DNA from: Sphingopyxis sp. USTB-05
GTDB lineage: Bacteria; Pseudomonadota; Alphaproteobacteria; Sphingomonadales; Sphingomonadaceae
DNA length: 64,000 nucleotides
Direction of reading: 5' to 3'
Assembly (NCBI RefSeq): GCF_023822045.1
Contig: NZ_CP084712.1
Span: 1,674,001 to 1,738,000, forward strand
Shown here: positions 34,129-43,338 of the stretch, in pieces
Layout: each line of letters opens with the position of its first letter
Numbering within the stretch: the stretch's first letter is position 1
Made by a program: the position numbers and the translations under genes
The notes under the pieces: generated by a model
Told to the model about the DNA's origin: nothing
The model's input: only the letters and a program-made list of their open reading frames with translations
Databases searched by the model: none

Positions 34129-34160
34129 GACGTCCGTTCACCACGCCAAATTTGACATCG
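34129..34160. repeat. Degenerate CGTCCGCTT-type repeat, copy B
   Basis: GACGTCCGTTCACCACGCC, then an AAA-x-GACATC end, has the same layout as the copies at 33677, 54546 and 55221. It lies immediately after the stop of the 33809 gene. Confidence 0.4.
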
Positions 34161-34255
34161 GCAACGAGACGCGGCGGATGGTTAGTGATTGCCAGCCGCC
34201 TTTGTGCCGCCTAATTCGTTGCATCGAAAAACCGAAAAGCGACGGGAGATGCGCG

Positions 34256-35395
34256 ATGACCGACCTGCCTGAAACCAACCTTACCATGTTGACGCTCGTG
34301 AAGCCCGAAGGGCAGCTCGAGGTGTCGCTCGAGCGCCGCCCGATGCCGACTCCGAAGCCCCATGAGGTGCTGGTGAAGGTGCTTGCCGCGCCGATCAATC
34401 CGTCGGACCTTGGCCTGCTGTTCGGCGGCGCCGACATGTCGACCGCGCGCGCTTCGACCAAGGACGGCCAGCCGCTGATCACCGCAGATGTTCCTCCCGC
34501 CGGTATGCGCGCGATGAGCGGGCGTGTCGGCGACGCACTCGCGATCGGCAACGAGGGCTGCGGCACTGTCGTTGCGGCGGGGGACACGCCCGAAGCGCAG
34601 GCGCTGCTTGGCAAGACCGTCGCGCTGCTCGGCGGGGAAATGTACGCCGAATATCGCTGCCTGCCGGTGCAGATGGTGATGCCGCTGCCCGACGGCACCG
34701 ATCCCGCCGATGGCGCATCCTGCTTCGTCAATCCGCTCACCAGCCTCGCGTTCACCGAAACGATGCGGATGGAGAATCACAGCGCGATCGTCCACACCGC
34801 TGCGGCGTCGAACCTTGGCCAGATGCTCGTCAAGATTTGCGCGAAGGATAATATTCCGCTCGTCAACATCGTGCGCAGCGACGCGCAGGTTGAGATACTG
34901 AAGGGTATCGGCGCGAAATATATCGTCAACAGCAGCGCCGACGATTTCATGGAGCGGCTGGTCGATGCGATTGTCGAGACTGGCGCGACGCTGGGCTTCG
35001 ATGCGACCGGCGGTGGCAAGCTTGCGGGGCAGGTCCTGACCGCGATGGAGGCTGCTGCGGTCAAGCGGATGACGACCTATAGCCGTTATGGTTCGGACAC
35101 GTTCAAGCAGGTCTATATCTATGGCGCGCTCGACCTGTCGCCGACGACCTTCTCTGCGCGCAGTTTCGGCCTGACCTGGGCGCTCGGGGGCTTTCTGCTG
35201 ACGCCGTTCATGGCGAAGGCGGGGATGGAGACCGTGGGGCGGATGCGCAAGCGCGTCGTCGACGAACTGACGACGACCTTCAAGAGCCATTACAGCCATG
35301 AAATTTCGCTGACCGAGGCGCTGAATGTCGATACGGCGCAGGCATATAATGCGAAGCGGACCGGCGAGAAATATCTGATCAAGCCGCACGGCTGA
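34256..35395 (+). CDS. Zinc-type MDR oxidoreductase (quinone reductase-like)
   Basis: A 379-residue medium-chain dehydrogenase/reductase starting at ATG 34256 (MTDLPETNLTMLTLVKPEGQ). The GroES-like domain (VLVKVLAAPINPSDLGLLFG) precedes a nucleotide-binding domain (VHTAAASNLGQMLVKICAKD, then GFDATGGGKLAGQVL). The typical GxGxxG is changed to ASNLGQM, as in some quinone or alkenal reductases, and clear catalytic-zinc cysteines are absent, so it is probably a zinc-independent NAD(P)H reductase. It stands alone, followed by an inverted repeat element. Confidence 0.85.
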   Translation: MTDLPETNLTMLTLVKPEGQLEVSLERRPMPTPKPHEVLVKVLAAPINPSDLGLLFGGADMSTARASTKDGQPLITADVPPAGMRAMSGRVGDALAIGNEGCGTVVAAGDTPEAQALLGKTVALLGGEMYAEYRCLPVQMVMPLPDGTDPADGASCFVNPLTSLAFTETMRMENHSAIVHTAAASNLGQMLVKICAKDNIPLVNIVRSDAQVEILKGIGAKYIVNSSADDFMERLVDAIVETGATLGFDATGGGKLAGQVLTAMEAAAVKRMTTYSRYGSDTFKQVYIYGALDLSPTTFSARSFGLTWALGGFLLTPFMAKAGMETVGRMRKRVVDELTTTFKSHYSHEISLTEALNVDTAQAYNAKRTGEKYLIKPHG

Positions 35396-35436
35396 TACGA
35401 GGTCCGGTAAGGGCCGATTACGGACCCATCCTTCTT

Positions 35437-35528
35437 CGTCACCCCGGACTTGATCCGGGGTCCCGCTTGCGGTCCAGGCCGGTCGATGCGACAGAAAAGC
35501 GGGATCCCGGGTCAAGCCCGGGATGACG
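35437..35528. repeat. Long inverted-repeat element, copy 2
   Basis: Left arm 35437-35468 (CGTCACCCCGGACTTGATCC) and right arm 35497-35528 (AAGCGGGATCCCGGGTCAAG) are 32 nt each and nearly complementary, with a 28-nt loop. It is the better-preserved partner of the element at 33299-33392, including shared 5' flank. It separates the convergent MDR and cell-wall-hydrolase genes and probably terminates both. Confidence 0.85.
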
Positions 35529-35584
35529 AGGGTGGGGGACTGAGCGTCCGCTCCTCACCCCAAAGCTGTCGCGCATGACCTCGA

Positions 35585-36739
35585 TCAGCGCTTCATGCAC
35601 TGGCGCACATCGTCGCGTTTATATTCGCTGCAATTCCAAAGCGCCTTTTCGAACCCCGCCTTGTCGTCGCGGAGGTATGAGAAGGTCATTGCCGCACGCT
35701 GTGTATCGCTCATCGCGTCGCTGTCGGGTTTCAGGGTCGGGTTGGTCCAGCCCATGAACTTGCAATAGGGCTTGTCGCCGCAGAGCCGCAGCGCCGTCGT
35801 GACGAAACTTTCGGGCGCTGCCTTGCGGTCGAGCTGGGTGTAGATGGTGTCGCGGCCCGCGCTTTCGCCCGCGCCAGCGACGACGCGTGCTTCGCCGACG
35901 GCGGCATTGGCATCGACGCCGGTTGCCATATCGGTCGGCAACCCCAGCGCGATCGCGTGCAGCGGCGAAATCGCCGCGAGCTTCGCGACCGGCCCGTCGC
36001 TACCCGATACCGCACCGCGGAACGCGCCCGGCGTGCCCCAGAACCCCGGCCAGCGGAAAAACAGGTGTGTGTCGACGATCGCGATCTTTTCGAGGCTATC
36101 GCTCCAATAGGGGCGCACCCAGTCGGTATGATAATGGGTGGCAAGGCCGACGGGCGGATACGTCCCACCCGACAGCATCATGTCGGCATTGTTCCGCGCG
36201 CGTTGCCATGCGGCGTCCGAATAACGGCGGTTCAATGCTCCGTCGCAGGTGAAGGTAAACTGACACCCCGTCGTGCGTTCCGACCCCTGGAAAACGACGC
36301 CGCAGATCGACTTGGGGAACGCCGGATGGCGTGCGCGATTGATGACGACCTGGCCGACCGCCTGCTGTCCCTTCGCGTCGTCGCCCGCCTCGTACAGCAT
36401 CGCTGCGGCAAGGCAGTCGCGGGCTCGCGCTTTCGCGTCGCCGCCGCCCGCATAGACGAAGGGGCGCGCCGCGACGAAGCCCTTGGTGATCAACGCAACC
36501 TCGGCATTCTGTGCCCGCGCGTCGTCTTCGGTAACCGGCGCGAGTTCCATGGGCTGGACTTCGGGCACGATGTCGGCGGGCGGTGCGACGGGTTGCCGAT
36601 GTGCGGCATGTCTCGCGGGCCCGGATGAATGACTCGCAACAAGCACCGCTATCACCGCCGCGACCGCGATCAGGACGAACAGCCAGCCCGTCCAGTCGCG
36701 CCGCAAGGGCAACGCCGGTTGATCGTCCTGCAGGTGCAC
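35585..36739 (-). CDS. Cell wall hydrolase, SleB-type
   Basis: A 384-residue envelope protein starting at GTG 36739. An N-terminal membrane anchor (WLFVLIAVAAVIAVLVA) and a proline-rich spacer precede the hydrolase_2/SleB domain (CLAAAMLYEAGDDAKGQQAV, INRARHPAFPKSICGVVFQG, ATHYHTDWVRPYWSDSLEKI). The catalytic Glu is expected in LYEAG. The C-terminal extension of about 120 residues carries paired cysteines (LCGDKPYC, WNCSEY, RQCMKR). The predicted role is peptidoglycan cleavage at the periplasmic face. It is 9 nt downstream of cysK on the same strand. Confidence 0.88.
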   Translation of the reverse strand: MHLQDDQPALPLRRDWTGWLFVLIAVAAVIAVLVASHSSGPARHAAHRQPVAPPADIVPEVQPMELAPVTEDDARAQNAEVALITKGFVAARPFVYAGGGDAKARARDCLAAAMLYEAGDDAKGQQAVGQVVINRARHPAFPKSICGVVFQGSERTTGCQFTFTCDGALNRRYSDAAWQRARNNADMMLSGGTYPPVGLATHYHTDWVRPYWSDSLEKIAIVDTHLFFRWPGFWGTPGAFRGAVSGSDGPVAKLAAISPLHAIALGLPTDMATGVDANAAVGEARVVAGAGESAGRDTIYTQLDRKAAPESFVTTALRLCGDKPYCKFMGWTNPTLKPDSDAMSDTQRAAMTFSYLRDDKAGFEKALWNCSEYKRDDVRQCMKR

Positions 36740-36748
36740 GGGCTGTCC

Positions 36749-37669
36749 TCAGATCTCCGGAAGGAAATCAGGAACCGACAGATAGCGCTCGCCCGTGTCA
36801 TAGTTAAAGCCGAGCACGCGGCTGCCCGGCGGCAGTTCGGCAAGCTTCTGTGCGATGGCGGCGAGGGTGGCGCCCGACGAGATGCCGACGAGCATGCCCT
36901 CTTCGGTCGCTGCGCGCCGCGCGTAATCCTTTGCCGCGCCGGCATCGACCTTGATCACGCCGTCGAGCAGGTCGGTGTGGAGGTTGCGCGGGATAAAGCC
37001 GGCGCCGATGCCCTGGATCGGGTGCGGCGCGGGCTGGCCGCCCGAAATTACCGGCGAGGCTTCGGGTTCGACCGCATAGACTTTTAGGTTCGGCCAATGC
37101 TGTTTCAGAAACTGCGCGGTGCCGGTGATATGGCCGCCAGTGCCGACGCCCGTGATAAGCACGTCGATCGGGCTGTCCTTGAAGTCGGCCAGGATTTCGG
37201 GGCCCGTCGTGCGGACATGGACGTCGATATTGGCTTCATTCTCGAACTGCTGCGGCATCCATGCGCCGGGGGTCGTTTCGACCAGTTCGATGGCGCGCTC
37301 GATCGCGCCCTTCATGCCCTTTTCACGCGGCGTCAGGTCGAAGGTTGCGCCATAGGCCAGCATCAACCGGCGGCGTTCGACCGACATGCTTTCGGGCATA
37401 ACGAGCACAAGCTTATAGCCCTTGACCGCGGCAGCCATCGCGAGGCCGATGCCGGTGTTACCCGACGTCGGCTCGACGATAGTGCCGCCGGCCTTCAGGC
37501 TGCCGTCCTTTTCGGCCGCCTCGATCATCGCAAGACCGATTCGATCCTTGATCGACCCACCGGGGTTGCTGCGTTCCGACTTTACCCAGACTTCGGCGTC
37601 GGGGAACAGTTTTGCCACGCGAATGTGCGGCGTATTCCCGATGGTATCGAGGATCGAATTGGCTTTCAT
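36749..37669 (-). CDS. cysK: Cysteine synthase A (CysK)
   Basis: A PLP enzyme making cysteine from O-acetylserine and sulfide. The 306-residue protein has the PLP lysine in NPGGSIKDR (Lys41), the substrate loop [12 protein letters not shown], the PLP phosphate loop [10 protein letters not shown] and SSGATLAA. It overlaps the upstream alpha/beta hydrolase by 4 nt (ATGA) and is followed by the cell wall hydrolase after 9 nt. It completes the cysteine branch served by cysDNC-cysQ nearby; the sulfite-forming steps are outside the window. Confidence 0.95.
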   Translation of the reverse strand: MKANSILDTIGNTPHIRVAKLFPDAEVWVKSERSNPGGSIKDRIGLAMIEAAEKDGSLKAGGTIVEPTSGNTGIGLAMAAAVKGYKLVLVMPESMSVERRRLMLAYGATFDLTPREKGMKGAIERAIELVETTPGAWMPQQFENEANIDVHVRTTGPEILADFKDSPIDVLITGVGTGGHITGTAQFLKQHWPNLKVYAVEPEASPVISGGQPAPHPIQGIGAGFIPRNLHTDLLDGVIKVDAGAAKDYARRAATEEGMLVGISSGATLAAIAQKLAELPPGSRVLGFNYDTGERYLSVPDFLPEI

Positions 37670-38334
37670 GATCGGTGCGCTCTTTCTTTGAACTCGAAAC
37701 GCGGGTCGCGGCGGACGCGATTTGGCCAGTCGCCGGCGCGGAGCCAGCGGGCCTCGTCCGCCAGCACCGGCGTCGGCTGAGGTTGTAACGAGGCGAGCAG
37801 ATACTGTCCATAAGGCCAGTCCCCGATCCCCGAGTCTGCATTGATATGACCGAAGGGGCCTGCGTTGACGAACCGCGCATCCCAGTGCCGCGACAGGCGC
37901 CAGACATGTGCAGTCTTCGCATAGGGATCATCGTCGCTGGCAACGACGATCATCGGCACCTGCGACGACAGCGCGGGCGAGTCGGTGAAGCTTTCGACCC
38001 GGCTATCGCGGCGGAGCTGTGATAGGTCGGGTGGTGCGACGAGCAACGCGCCGGCGATGCGGTCGCGGGCGACGCTGCTCGCGGCGGCAAACCAGTGCGC
38101 AAAGGCATGGCAGCCGAGGCTGTGCGCGGCAATGAGGACGGGCTCATGCTCGGCGTCGATCGCTTGGGCGATTCGGTCGACCCATTGGTCTTTCAGAGGT
38201 TCGTCCCAGCTTCCGAGCTCGACCCGTTCGCAATCGGCAAAGCTGCGTTCCCACAGGCTTTGCCAGTGCGTGGGGCCGCTGTTGTAGAGGCCCGGAATGG
38301 TCAGGATTTTATGGCGGATATTTGAATTCTGCAT
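37666..38334 (-). CDS. RBBP9/YdeN-family alpha/beta hydrolase
   Basis: A 222-residue serine hydrolase starting at ATG 38334 ([20 protein letters not shown]). The start HWQSLWE motif, nucleophile elbow [23 protein letters not shown] (acid) and FGHINADSG (histidine) are the classical features of this small family. The substrate is unknown. It is translationally coupled to cysK (4-nt overlap) and is the first gene of that transcript, behind an AT-rich promoter with a direct repeat. A role in thioester or ester clean-up linked to cysteine synthesis is conceivable. Confidence 0.88.
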   Translation of the reverse strand: MQNSNIRHKILTIPGLYNSGPTHWQSLWERSFADCERVELGSWDEPLKDQWVDRIAQAIDAEHEPVLIAAHSLGCHAFAHWFAAASSVARDRIAGALLVAPPDLSQLRRDSRVESFTDSPALSSQVPMIVVASDDDPYAKTAHVWRLSRHWDARFVNAGPFGHINADSGIGDWPYGQYLLASLQPQPTPVLADEARWLRAGDWPNRVRRDPRFEFKERAHRS

Positions 38335-38384
38335 GGCGGTCACTCCGTCGGGGGAGAGAGGGGAACCGCGGTGACGGGTGACAC

Positions 38385-38405
38385 CTAAATAACTCAACTA
38401 AATAA
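38385..38405 (-). promoter_or_regulatory. Direct repeat in the hydrolase-cysK promoter
   Basis: On the minus strand TTATTTAG occurs twice with a 5-nt spacer (38398-38405 and 38385-38392), a 13-nt period. A TTGTCA that could be a -35 lies just upstream (38407-38412). The stretch is the most AT-rich in the area. A regulator binding one face of the helix is suspected. Confidence 0.4.
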
Positions 38406-38460
38406 ATTGACAATAGCCTTTGGGCAGAATGTTTGCTGGGCGCGGCAAATGGTTTCGGCG

Positions 38461-39774
38461 CTAGTCGGTGGTTTTCCTGAACTGCGGTTCGAAGGTTTTG
38501 GCCCACCGCAGTTCGGGGAAGATCCAGGCCCAGAGCGCGGTCACGCCGACCGCAGCAGCGCCGCCGACGACGACGGCGCTGACCGGGCCGAGCGCGGCCG
38601 CCATGGCACCGGCGCGCATCTCGCCAAGCTCGTTCGAGGCCGAAATCGCGAGCCCCGACGCGGCGCTGACGCGGCCGCGCATTTGATCGGGGGTGTTGAG
38701 TTGGATCAGCGTACCGCGCACGAAGACCGAGAACATGTCGGCCGCGCCCATGATCACGAGCACGCCGAGCGACAAGATCAGGTTGGTCGAGAGTCCGAAC
38801 ACGACCGTTCCGACCCCGAACGCCGCGACTGCCCACAGCATCTTCACACCGACGTTGCGCTCGATCGGTCGGATCGCCAGGCCGACGGCTACGCCGACCG
38901 ACCCGAACGCGACCGCGGCACGCATCAATCCCGCGCCCTCTGGTCCGGCGTGCAATATGTCGCGGGCAAAGACAGGGAACATCGCGGTTGCGCCTGCGAG
39001 CAGGACCGCGAACAGATCGAGCGTGATCGTCCCCAGCAGGAATCGCTCGACCCACACGAAGCGCAAGCCGTCGACCATCTCTCGCAGCGGATGGCGGCGG
39101 ACTTCGGCGGGCGGGGGCAGGACGGGCCGCACACGGCTGAGCGTGAAGGCCGACGCGGCGAGGAGAAGCGCGGAGAAAACATATACCGCGCCTGGATGCG
39201 CAGCATAGATGAGGCCGCCCGCAGCGGGACCGATCACCGATGCGGATTGCCACGCGATGCTGCTCATCGCGATGGCGCGCGGCAGGACGGCGGACGGAAC
39301 AATATTGGGCGCGATCGCGCTCATTGCCGGGCCGGAAAAAACGCGAGCGACCCCGTGCAGCGCGGCGAGGCTGAAGAGCAGGGGCAGCGTGAGCCCGTCC
39401 ACCCAGGTGAACCAGCCGAGCGTGGCGGCGATGAGGAGGTCGATCAGGTTTGAAAAGATTGCGACGCGCCGCCGTTCGAACCGGTCGGCGGCCCAACCCG
39501 CGACGGGTGTCAGGATGGCAAGCGGTACGAACTGAAAGAGCCCGAGCAGGCCGAGCTGGAAAGACGCTTCCTTGATCGACATGCCATAGTCGGTCCGGGC
39601 GGTGTCATAGAGCTGGTAACCGATCACCACGACCATCGCGATGGTCGCCATCACTGCAGTAAAGCGTGCTACCCAAAAATAGCGGAAGTCGGGAAAGCTG
39701 AGCGGTGAGGGGGCTTTTGGCGTCGCGTCCGGCATGACCGGTTCTTCGCCTTCGGGTGGTGGGATCGTTGCCAT
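38461..39774 (-). CDS. MFS transporter, EntS-like
   Basis: A 437-residue major facilitator with about 12 membrane helices and the motif-A-type loop AGWAADRFERRRVAIFSNL after helix 2. The N-terminal FRYFWVARFTAVMATIAMVV and the paired GDRFxRR-like loop are typical of the EntS/macrolide-efflux (TM effector) group, which exports siderophores or drugs. The substrate cannot be told. It is a single gene; a DUF885 peptidase is divergent with 127 nt between starts. Confidence 0.87.
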   Translation of the reverse strand: MATIPPPEGEEPVMPDATPKAPSPLSFPDFRYFWVARFTAVMATIAMVVVIGYQLYDTARTDYGMSIKEASFQLGLLGLFQFVPLAILTPVAGWAADRFERRRVAIFSNLIDLLIAATLGWFTWVDGLTLPLLFSLAALHGVARVFSGPAMSAIAPNIVPSAVLPRAIAMSSIAWQSASVIGPAAGGLIYAAHPGAVYVFSALLLAASAFTLSRVRPVLPPPAEVRRHPLREMVDGLRFVWVERFLLGTITLDLFAVLLAGATAMFPVFARDILHAGPEGAGLMRAAVAFGSVGVAVGLAIRPIERNVGVKMLWAVAAFGVGTVVFGLSTNLILSLGVLVIMGAADMFSVFVRGTLIQLNTPDQMRGRVSAASGLAISASNELGEMRAGAMAAALGPVSAVVVGGAAAVGVTALWAWIFPELRWAKTFEPQFRKTTD

Positions 39775-39901
39775 CGCCGTCCGCCCTATCGTCCTTTTCG
39801 TTGCTGTCCAGTCAACCTTACGTATGCCGTTCGTCGATTAGGGGATGCCATTGGTAGGACGCAGTGGCAGAAACGCGCCATCGATTGAGGGAGACTATCG
39901 A

Positions 39902-41623
39902 ATGACAAGCAAATTTGCCCGCTTTGGCGGCGCGGCGATGGCCGCGACGCTGCTGGTCCTGACCGCTTGCAACGCGTCGGACAACAAGTCGGCGACCGCG
40001 TCGGGCGCGAAGAACTGGACCGAATTCCGCGACAATTTCCTGAAGGGCTATTTCCCCCTCAATCCGAATTTCGCGGTCTATCAGGGCAAGCATGAGTTCG
40101 ACGGTCAGCTTCCCGACTGGTCGCCGGAGGGGCTCGAGAAGCAGGCCGCCTATCTGGAAAAAGCCATCGCGGATGCCAAGGCCTTTGATGGCGAGATGAC
40201 CGACGCCGAAAAGTTCGAGCGCGACTATCTGGTCCATGTTGCGCAAGGCCAGCTCTTCTTCCTTCGCGATACCGATTTCGCGCAGAAGAACCCGGCCTTC
40301 TATACCGGCGCCCTGGACCCCAATGTCTATATCGCGCGGCCCTATGCCGATGCGACGACGCGGATGAAGGCGTTCATCGGCTATGCCGAAAAGGTCCCCG
40401 CCGCCGCGGCGCAGATCAAAGCCAATCTGAAGCTGCCGCTGCCTGCGACCTTCGTCAAATATGGCACCGCGGGCTTCGGTGGCTTTGCCGATTATTACAA
40501 GGGCGATGCCAAGGCAGCCTTCGCCTCGGTCAAGGATGAGGCGCTGCAGAAGCAGTTCGACGAAGCCGCTGCGAAGGCGGGTGCGGCAATGACCGACCTT
40601 GCCAAATATGTCGGATCGCAGCCGGGCACGCCCGACGGCTATGCGCTTGGGGCGGCGAAATTCTCGAAGATGATCCTGACCAACGAGGGCGTCGATACGT
40701 CGCTCGACGAACTGGAGCGGATCGGCCAGGCCGACCTCAAGCGCAACCAGGATGCGCTGAAAGCCGCCTGTGCGACTTACGCCGCCGGCATGACGATTGC
40801 CGACTGCATGAAGAAGATGAATTCGGACAAACCCGCCGACGGCCCGGTCGCAGAGGCGCGCCGCCAGTTGCCGACGCTCCGCGCGTTCCTGATCGAAAAG
40901 GACATTGTGACGATCCCGGGCACCGAACAGGCGCAGGTCGAGGAATCGCCGCCGTACAACCGGCAGAACAGCGCCTATATCGACATTCCGGGGCCGTATG
41001 AAAAAGGCCTGCCGTCGGTCTATTATATCTCACCGCCCGACCCGACTTGGGACAAGCAAACGCAAGCCGACTTCGTACCGGGGCGCAAGGATTTGCTCTT
41101 CACCTCGGTCCATGAAGTGTGGCCGGGCCACTTCCTGAACTTCCTCCACTCGAACCGTGCCGAAAGCATCTTTGGCAAGCTGTTCGTCGGCTATGCCTTT
41201 GCGGAGGGCTGGGCCCATTATACCGAGGAAATGATGTGGGATGCGGGACTGGGCGAGGGCGATCCCGAAACGCATATCGGCCAGTTGTCGAACGCCTTGC
41301 TGCGCGATTGCCGCTATCTTTCGGCCATCGGACTCCACACCAAAGGCATGACCGTTGCCGACAGCGAAAAGCTGTTCAAGGAGCAATGCTATCAGGACGA
41401 AGGCAATGCTCGGCAACAGGCTGCACGCGGTACCTATGATCCCGCCTATCTGAACTACACGATGGGCAAGCTGATGATCCGCAAGCTTCGCGAGGACTGG
41501 ACGAAGGGCGACAAGACGAAGTGGAAGGCATTCCACGACGAGTTCCTGTCATATGGCGGTCCGCCGATCCCCATGGTCCGTGCGGCGATGATGAAGGAAG
41601 AGACAGCGAAAGCCGTCTTCTAA
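39902..41623 (+). CDS. DUF885 metallopeptidase-like lipoprotein
   Basis: A 573-residue protein with a lipobox (MAATLLVLTAC, Cys23), so anchored in the envelope. DUF885 proteins are predicted zinc peptidases. The metal site is visible as H404-E405-V-W-P-G-H410 (HEVWPGH), with a probable third ligand Glu in FAEGWAHYTEEMMW. ATG 39902 (MTSKFARFGGAAMAATLLVL) matches the signal peptide. It is convergent with rsmB; a hairpin lies between the two. Together with the M13 enzyme and the SleB hydrolase it makes this window rich in envelope hydrolases. Confidence 0.88.
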   Translation: MTSKFARFGGAAMAATLLVLTACNASDNKSATASGAKNWTEFRDNFLKGYFPLNPNFAVYQGKHEFDGQLPDWSPEGLEKQAAYLEKAIADAKAFDGEMTDAEKFERDYLVHVAQGQLFFLRDTDFAQKNPAFYTGALDPNVYIARPYADATTRMKAFIGYAEKVPAAAAQIKANLKLPLPATFVKYGTAGFGGFADYYKGDAKAAFASVKDEALQKQFDEAAAKAGAAMTDLAKYVGSQPGTPDGYALGAAKFSKMILTNEGVDTSLDELERIGQADLKRNQDALKAACATYAAGMTIADCMKKMNSDKPADGPVAEARRQLPTLRAFLIEKDIVTIPGTEQAQVEESPPYNRQNSAYIDIPGPYEKGLPSVYYISPPDPTWDKQTQADFVPGRKDLLFTSVHEVWPGHFLNFLHSNRAESIFGKLFVGYAFAEGWAHYTEEMMWDAGLGEGDPETHIGQLSNALLRDCRYLSAIGLHTKGMTVADSEKLFKEQCYQDEGNARQQAARGTYDPAYLNYTMGKLMIRKLREDWTKGDKTKWKAFHDEFLSYGGPPIPMVRAAMMKEETAKAVF

Positions 41624-41632
41624 AGGCGCCGA

Positions 41633-41666
41633 GGGGCGGCTTGCCATCAATCGTGGCTGCCGCCCC
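41633..41666. terminator. Hairpin between DUF885 gene and rsmB
   Basis: GGGGCGGC (41633-41640) pairs with GCCGCCCC (41659-41666), and the loop contains a further GCCA/TGGC pairing. Its position 10 nt after the DUF885 stop and 19 nt from the rsmB stop fits a bidirectional terminator. Confidence 0.55.
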
Positions 41667-41684
41667 GCGCTATTGGCGCGCCGT

Positions 41685-42986
41685 TCAGTCTGACGGTGCG
41701 CGGAGGCGTGCGACGAAAAATCCGTCAAGGCCGCCTGCTTCGCCGAGCATGTCAGGGAGCGTACGGACCAGGCCGTTACCGTCGGCGGCAATCGCCTCGG
41801 GAAGCTCTTCGGCGCGCGCGGGATCAACAGCCCATCCGGCGTGACGATCGAGGAAGGTCGACACCTGATCCTCGCCCTCTGCCTGCTCGAGCGAACAGGT
41901 CGCATAGACCAGCGTTCCGCCCGGTTTGACCCACCGCGCTGCGCGTGCGAGCAGTTCGGTTTGAAGCGCCGCCATTTCCTCTATCTGCCGGGGTTCGATG
42001 CGGTGGAGCACGTCGGGATGGCGGCGAAAGATGCCGGTGGCCGAGCAGGGGGCATCGAGCAGCACCGCATCGGCCTGACCCTCGGGCGCCCACGAACGGA
42101 TATCGCCCTGGACGATTTCGGCGGACAGCCCCGTGCGTTCCATATTGGCGCGTAGCCGTTCGAGCCGCTTGGCGCTCGAATCGACGGCAACCACGTTCCA
42201 GCCGGCCGCGGCAAGCTGCATCGTCTTGCCGCCCGGCGCTGCGCAAAGGTCGAGCACGGTCCGCCCCTCGCCGACGCCGAGCAGGCGTGCGGGAATGCTT
42301 GCCGCCAGATCCTGCACCCACCAGCCGCCCTCGCCATAGCCGGGCATCGTTTCGACGGCCTGACCGCGGGGCAGGCGGCGATGGCGCGGTGCGAGCGAAA
42401 TAGCGTCGGGCCATTCGTCGGGGCCGGGTTCGGCGGCGAAGCTGAGATCGATCGGCGGCGGTGCGCTCCACGCCGCTTCGGCCGCCTCGACCATTGCGAG
42501 ATTCCATTGCTCGGCCCAGCGTTCGGCGGTGGGCAGGGGAAGCGTGGCGCGGCCAGGCAGTTCCCATTCTTCCTGCTGCGCGCGCGAGAGGATCGCGTGG
42601 ACGAGCCGTCGCGGTCCACCATCGACGAGCGGCAGCGCCGTCGACACGACCGCATGACCAGGGGTCTTGAGGATCAGAAGCTGCGTCAGCGCAATCCGCA
42701 GGACCGCGCGCGATTTGACGTCGTCAGGGAGAATCTGCGCCGTCGCGCCGTCGATCAGCGCGTCGAGGTCGACCATCCAGCGCAGCGTTTCAGACACGAT
42801 CGCCACGGCGAAGGCGCGGTCGGCACCGGTCAGCCCCTGGGTCGCGGCATGCATGGCGACATCCAGCGGGTCGCCCCGTCGCAGGATTGCGTCGATGAGC
42901 CGTAGCGCGGCGCGGCGCGTCGCTGTGCCAGCGGGATCGGCTCCGCCGGACGAACGCGCGCGCCGGGGCGGGCGGCGATCAGCCAT
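41685..42986 (-). CDS. rsmB: 16S rRNA m5C967 methyltransferase (RsmB-like)
   Basis: A 433-residue SAM-dependent rRNA cytosine-C5 methyltransferase. The N-terminal NusB-like domain (RRAALRLIDAILRRGDPLDV, about 20-150) is followed by the Rossmann domain with DLCAAPGGKTMQLAAAGW, motif IV DAPCSATGIFRRHPDVLHR and motif VI ATCSLEQAEGED, which holds the two catalytic cysteines. It starts at ATG 42986, 55 nt from the divergent SDHAF4-like gene. Confidence 0.93.
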   Translation of the reverse strand: MADRRPPRRARSSGGADPAGTATRRAALRLIDAILRRGDPLDVAMHAATQGLTGADRAFAVAIVSETLRWMVDLDALIDGATAQILPDDVKSRAVLRIALTQLLILKTPGHAVVSTALPLVDGGPRRLVHAILSRAQQEEWELPGRATLPLPTAERWAEQWNLAMVEAAEAAWSAPPPIDLSFAAEPGPDEWPDAISLAPRHRRLPRGQAVETMPGYGEGGWWVQDLAASIPARLLGVGEGRTVLDLCAAPGGKTMQLAAAGWNVVAVDSSAKRLERLRANMERTGLSAEIVQGDIRSWAPEGQADAVLLDAPCSATGIFRRHPDVLHRIEPRQIEEMAALQTELLARAARWVKPGGTLVYATCSLEQAEGEDQVSTFLDRHAGWAVDPARAEELPEAIAADGNGLVRTLPDMLGEAGGLDGFFVARLRAPSD

Positions 42987-43041
42987 GACGAGTGAAGGCG
43001 TGGTTGGCGTGACGCATGAAAAATCCTATAAGGCGGGTATC

Positions 43042-43251
43042 ATGACCGACAGCAGCCAAAATGGGACCATCGGCGGAACGCCGCGCGCTGTAAAGCGCCC
43101 CGCGAATGTAAAAGCCCCCGAAGGCTGGGCGGACAGCCCTTTGCCGACGCCGGCGCCGATCCGGGAGGACAAGGCCGAGGACCAGCCGGGCGGGCGCAAT
43201 CCGGTGCGCTACGGCGATTGGGAGTTGAAGGGCGTCGCGGTCGATTTCTGA
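43042..43251 (+). CDS. DUF1674 / SDHAF4-like succinate dehydrogenase assembly factor
   Basis: A 69-residue protein ending in the diagnostic GGRNPVRYGDWELKGVAVDF. In mitochondria and alphaproteobacteria, SDHAF4/DUF1674 proteins bind the flavinylated SdhA and help to assemble succinate dehydrogenase. ATG 43042 (MTDSSQNGTIGGTPRAVKRP) has a GGCGGG upstream; an in-frame ATG at 42985 is less likely. The N-terminal half is low-complexity and Pro-rich. The divergent neighbour is rsmB; convergent to sapC. Confidence 0.85.
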   Translation: MTDSSQNGTIGGTPRAVKRPANVKAPEGWADSPLPTPAPIREDKAEDQPGGRNPVRYGDWELKGVAVDF

Positions 43252-43338
43252 GGGCCTCGCCCCCGCGCGAGCCGCTATATAGATATTGGCCCATTTGGCC
43301 GGCGCTGCGCGATGCAACGGCGGCCAAATTCATGCGAT

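Noticed and set aside
38309..39496. 395-codon minus-strand open frame
   Set aside because: Arg-rich out-of-frame reading of the MFS transporter gene in the same direction.
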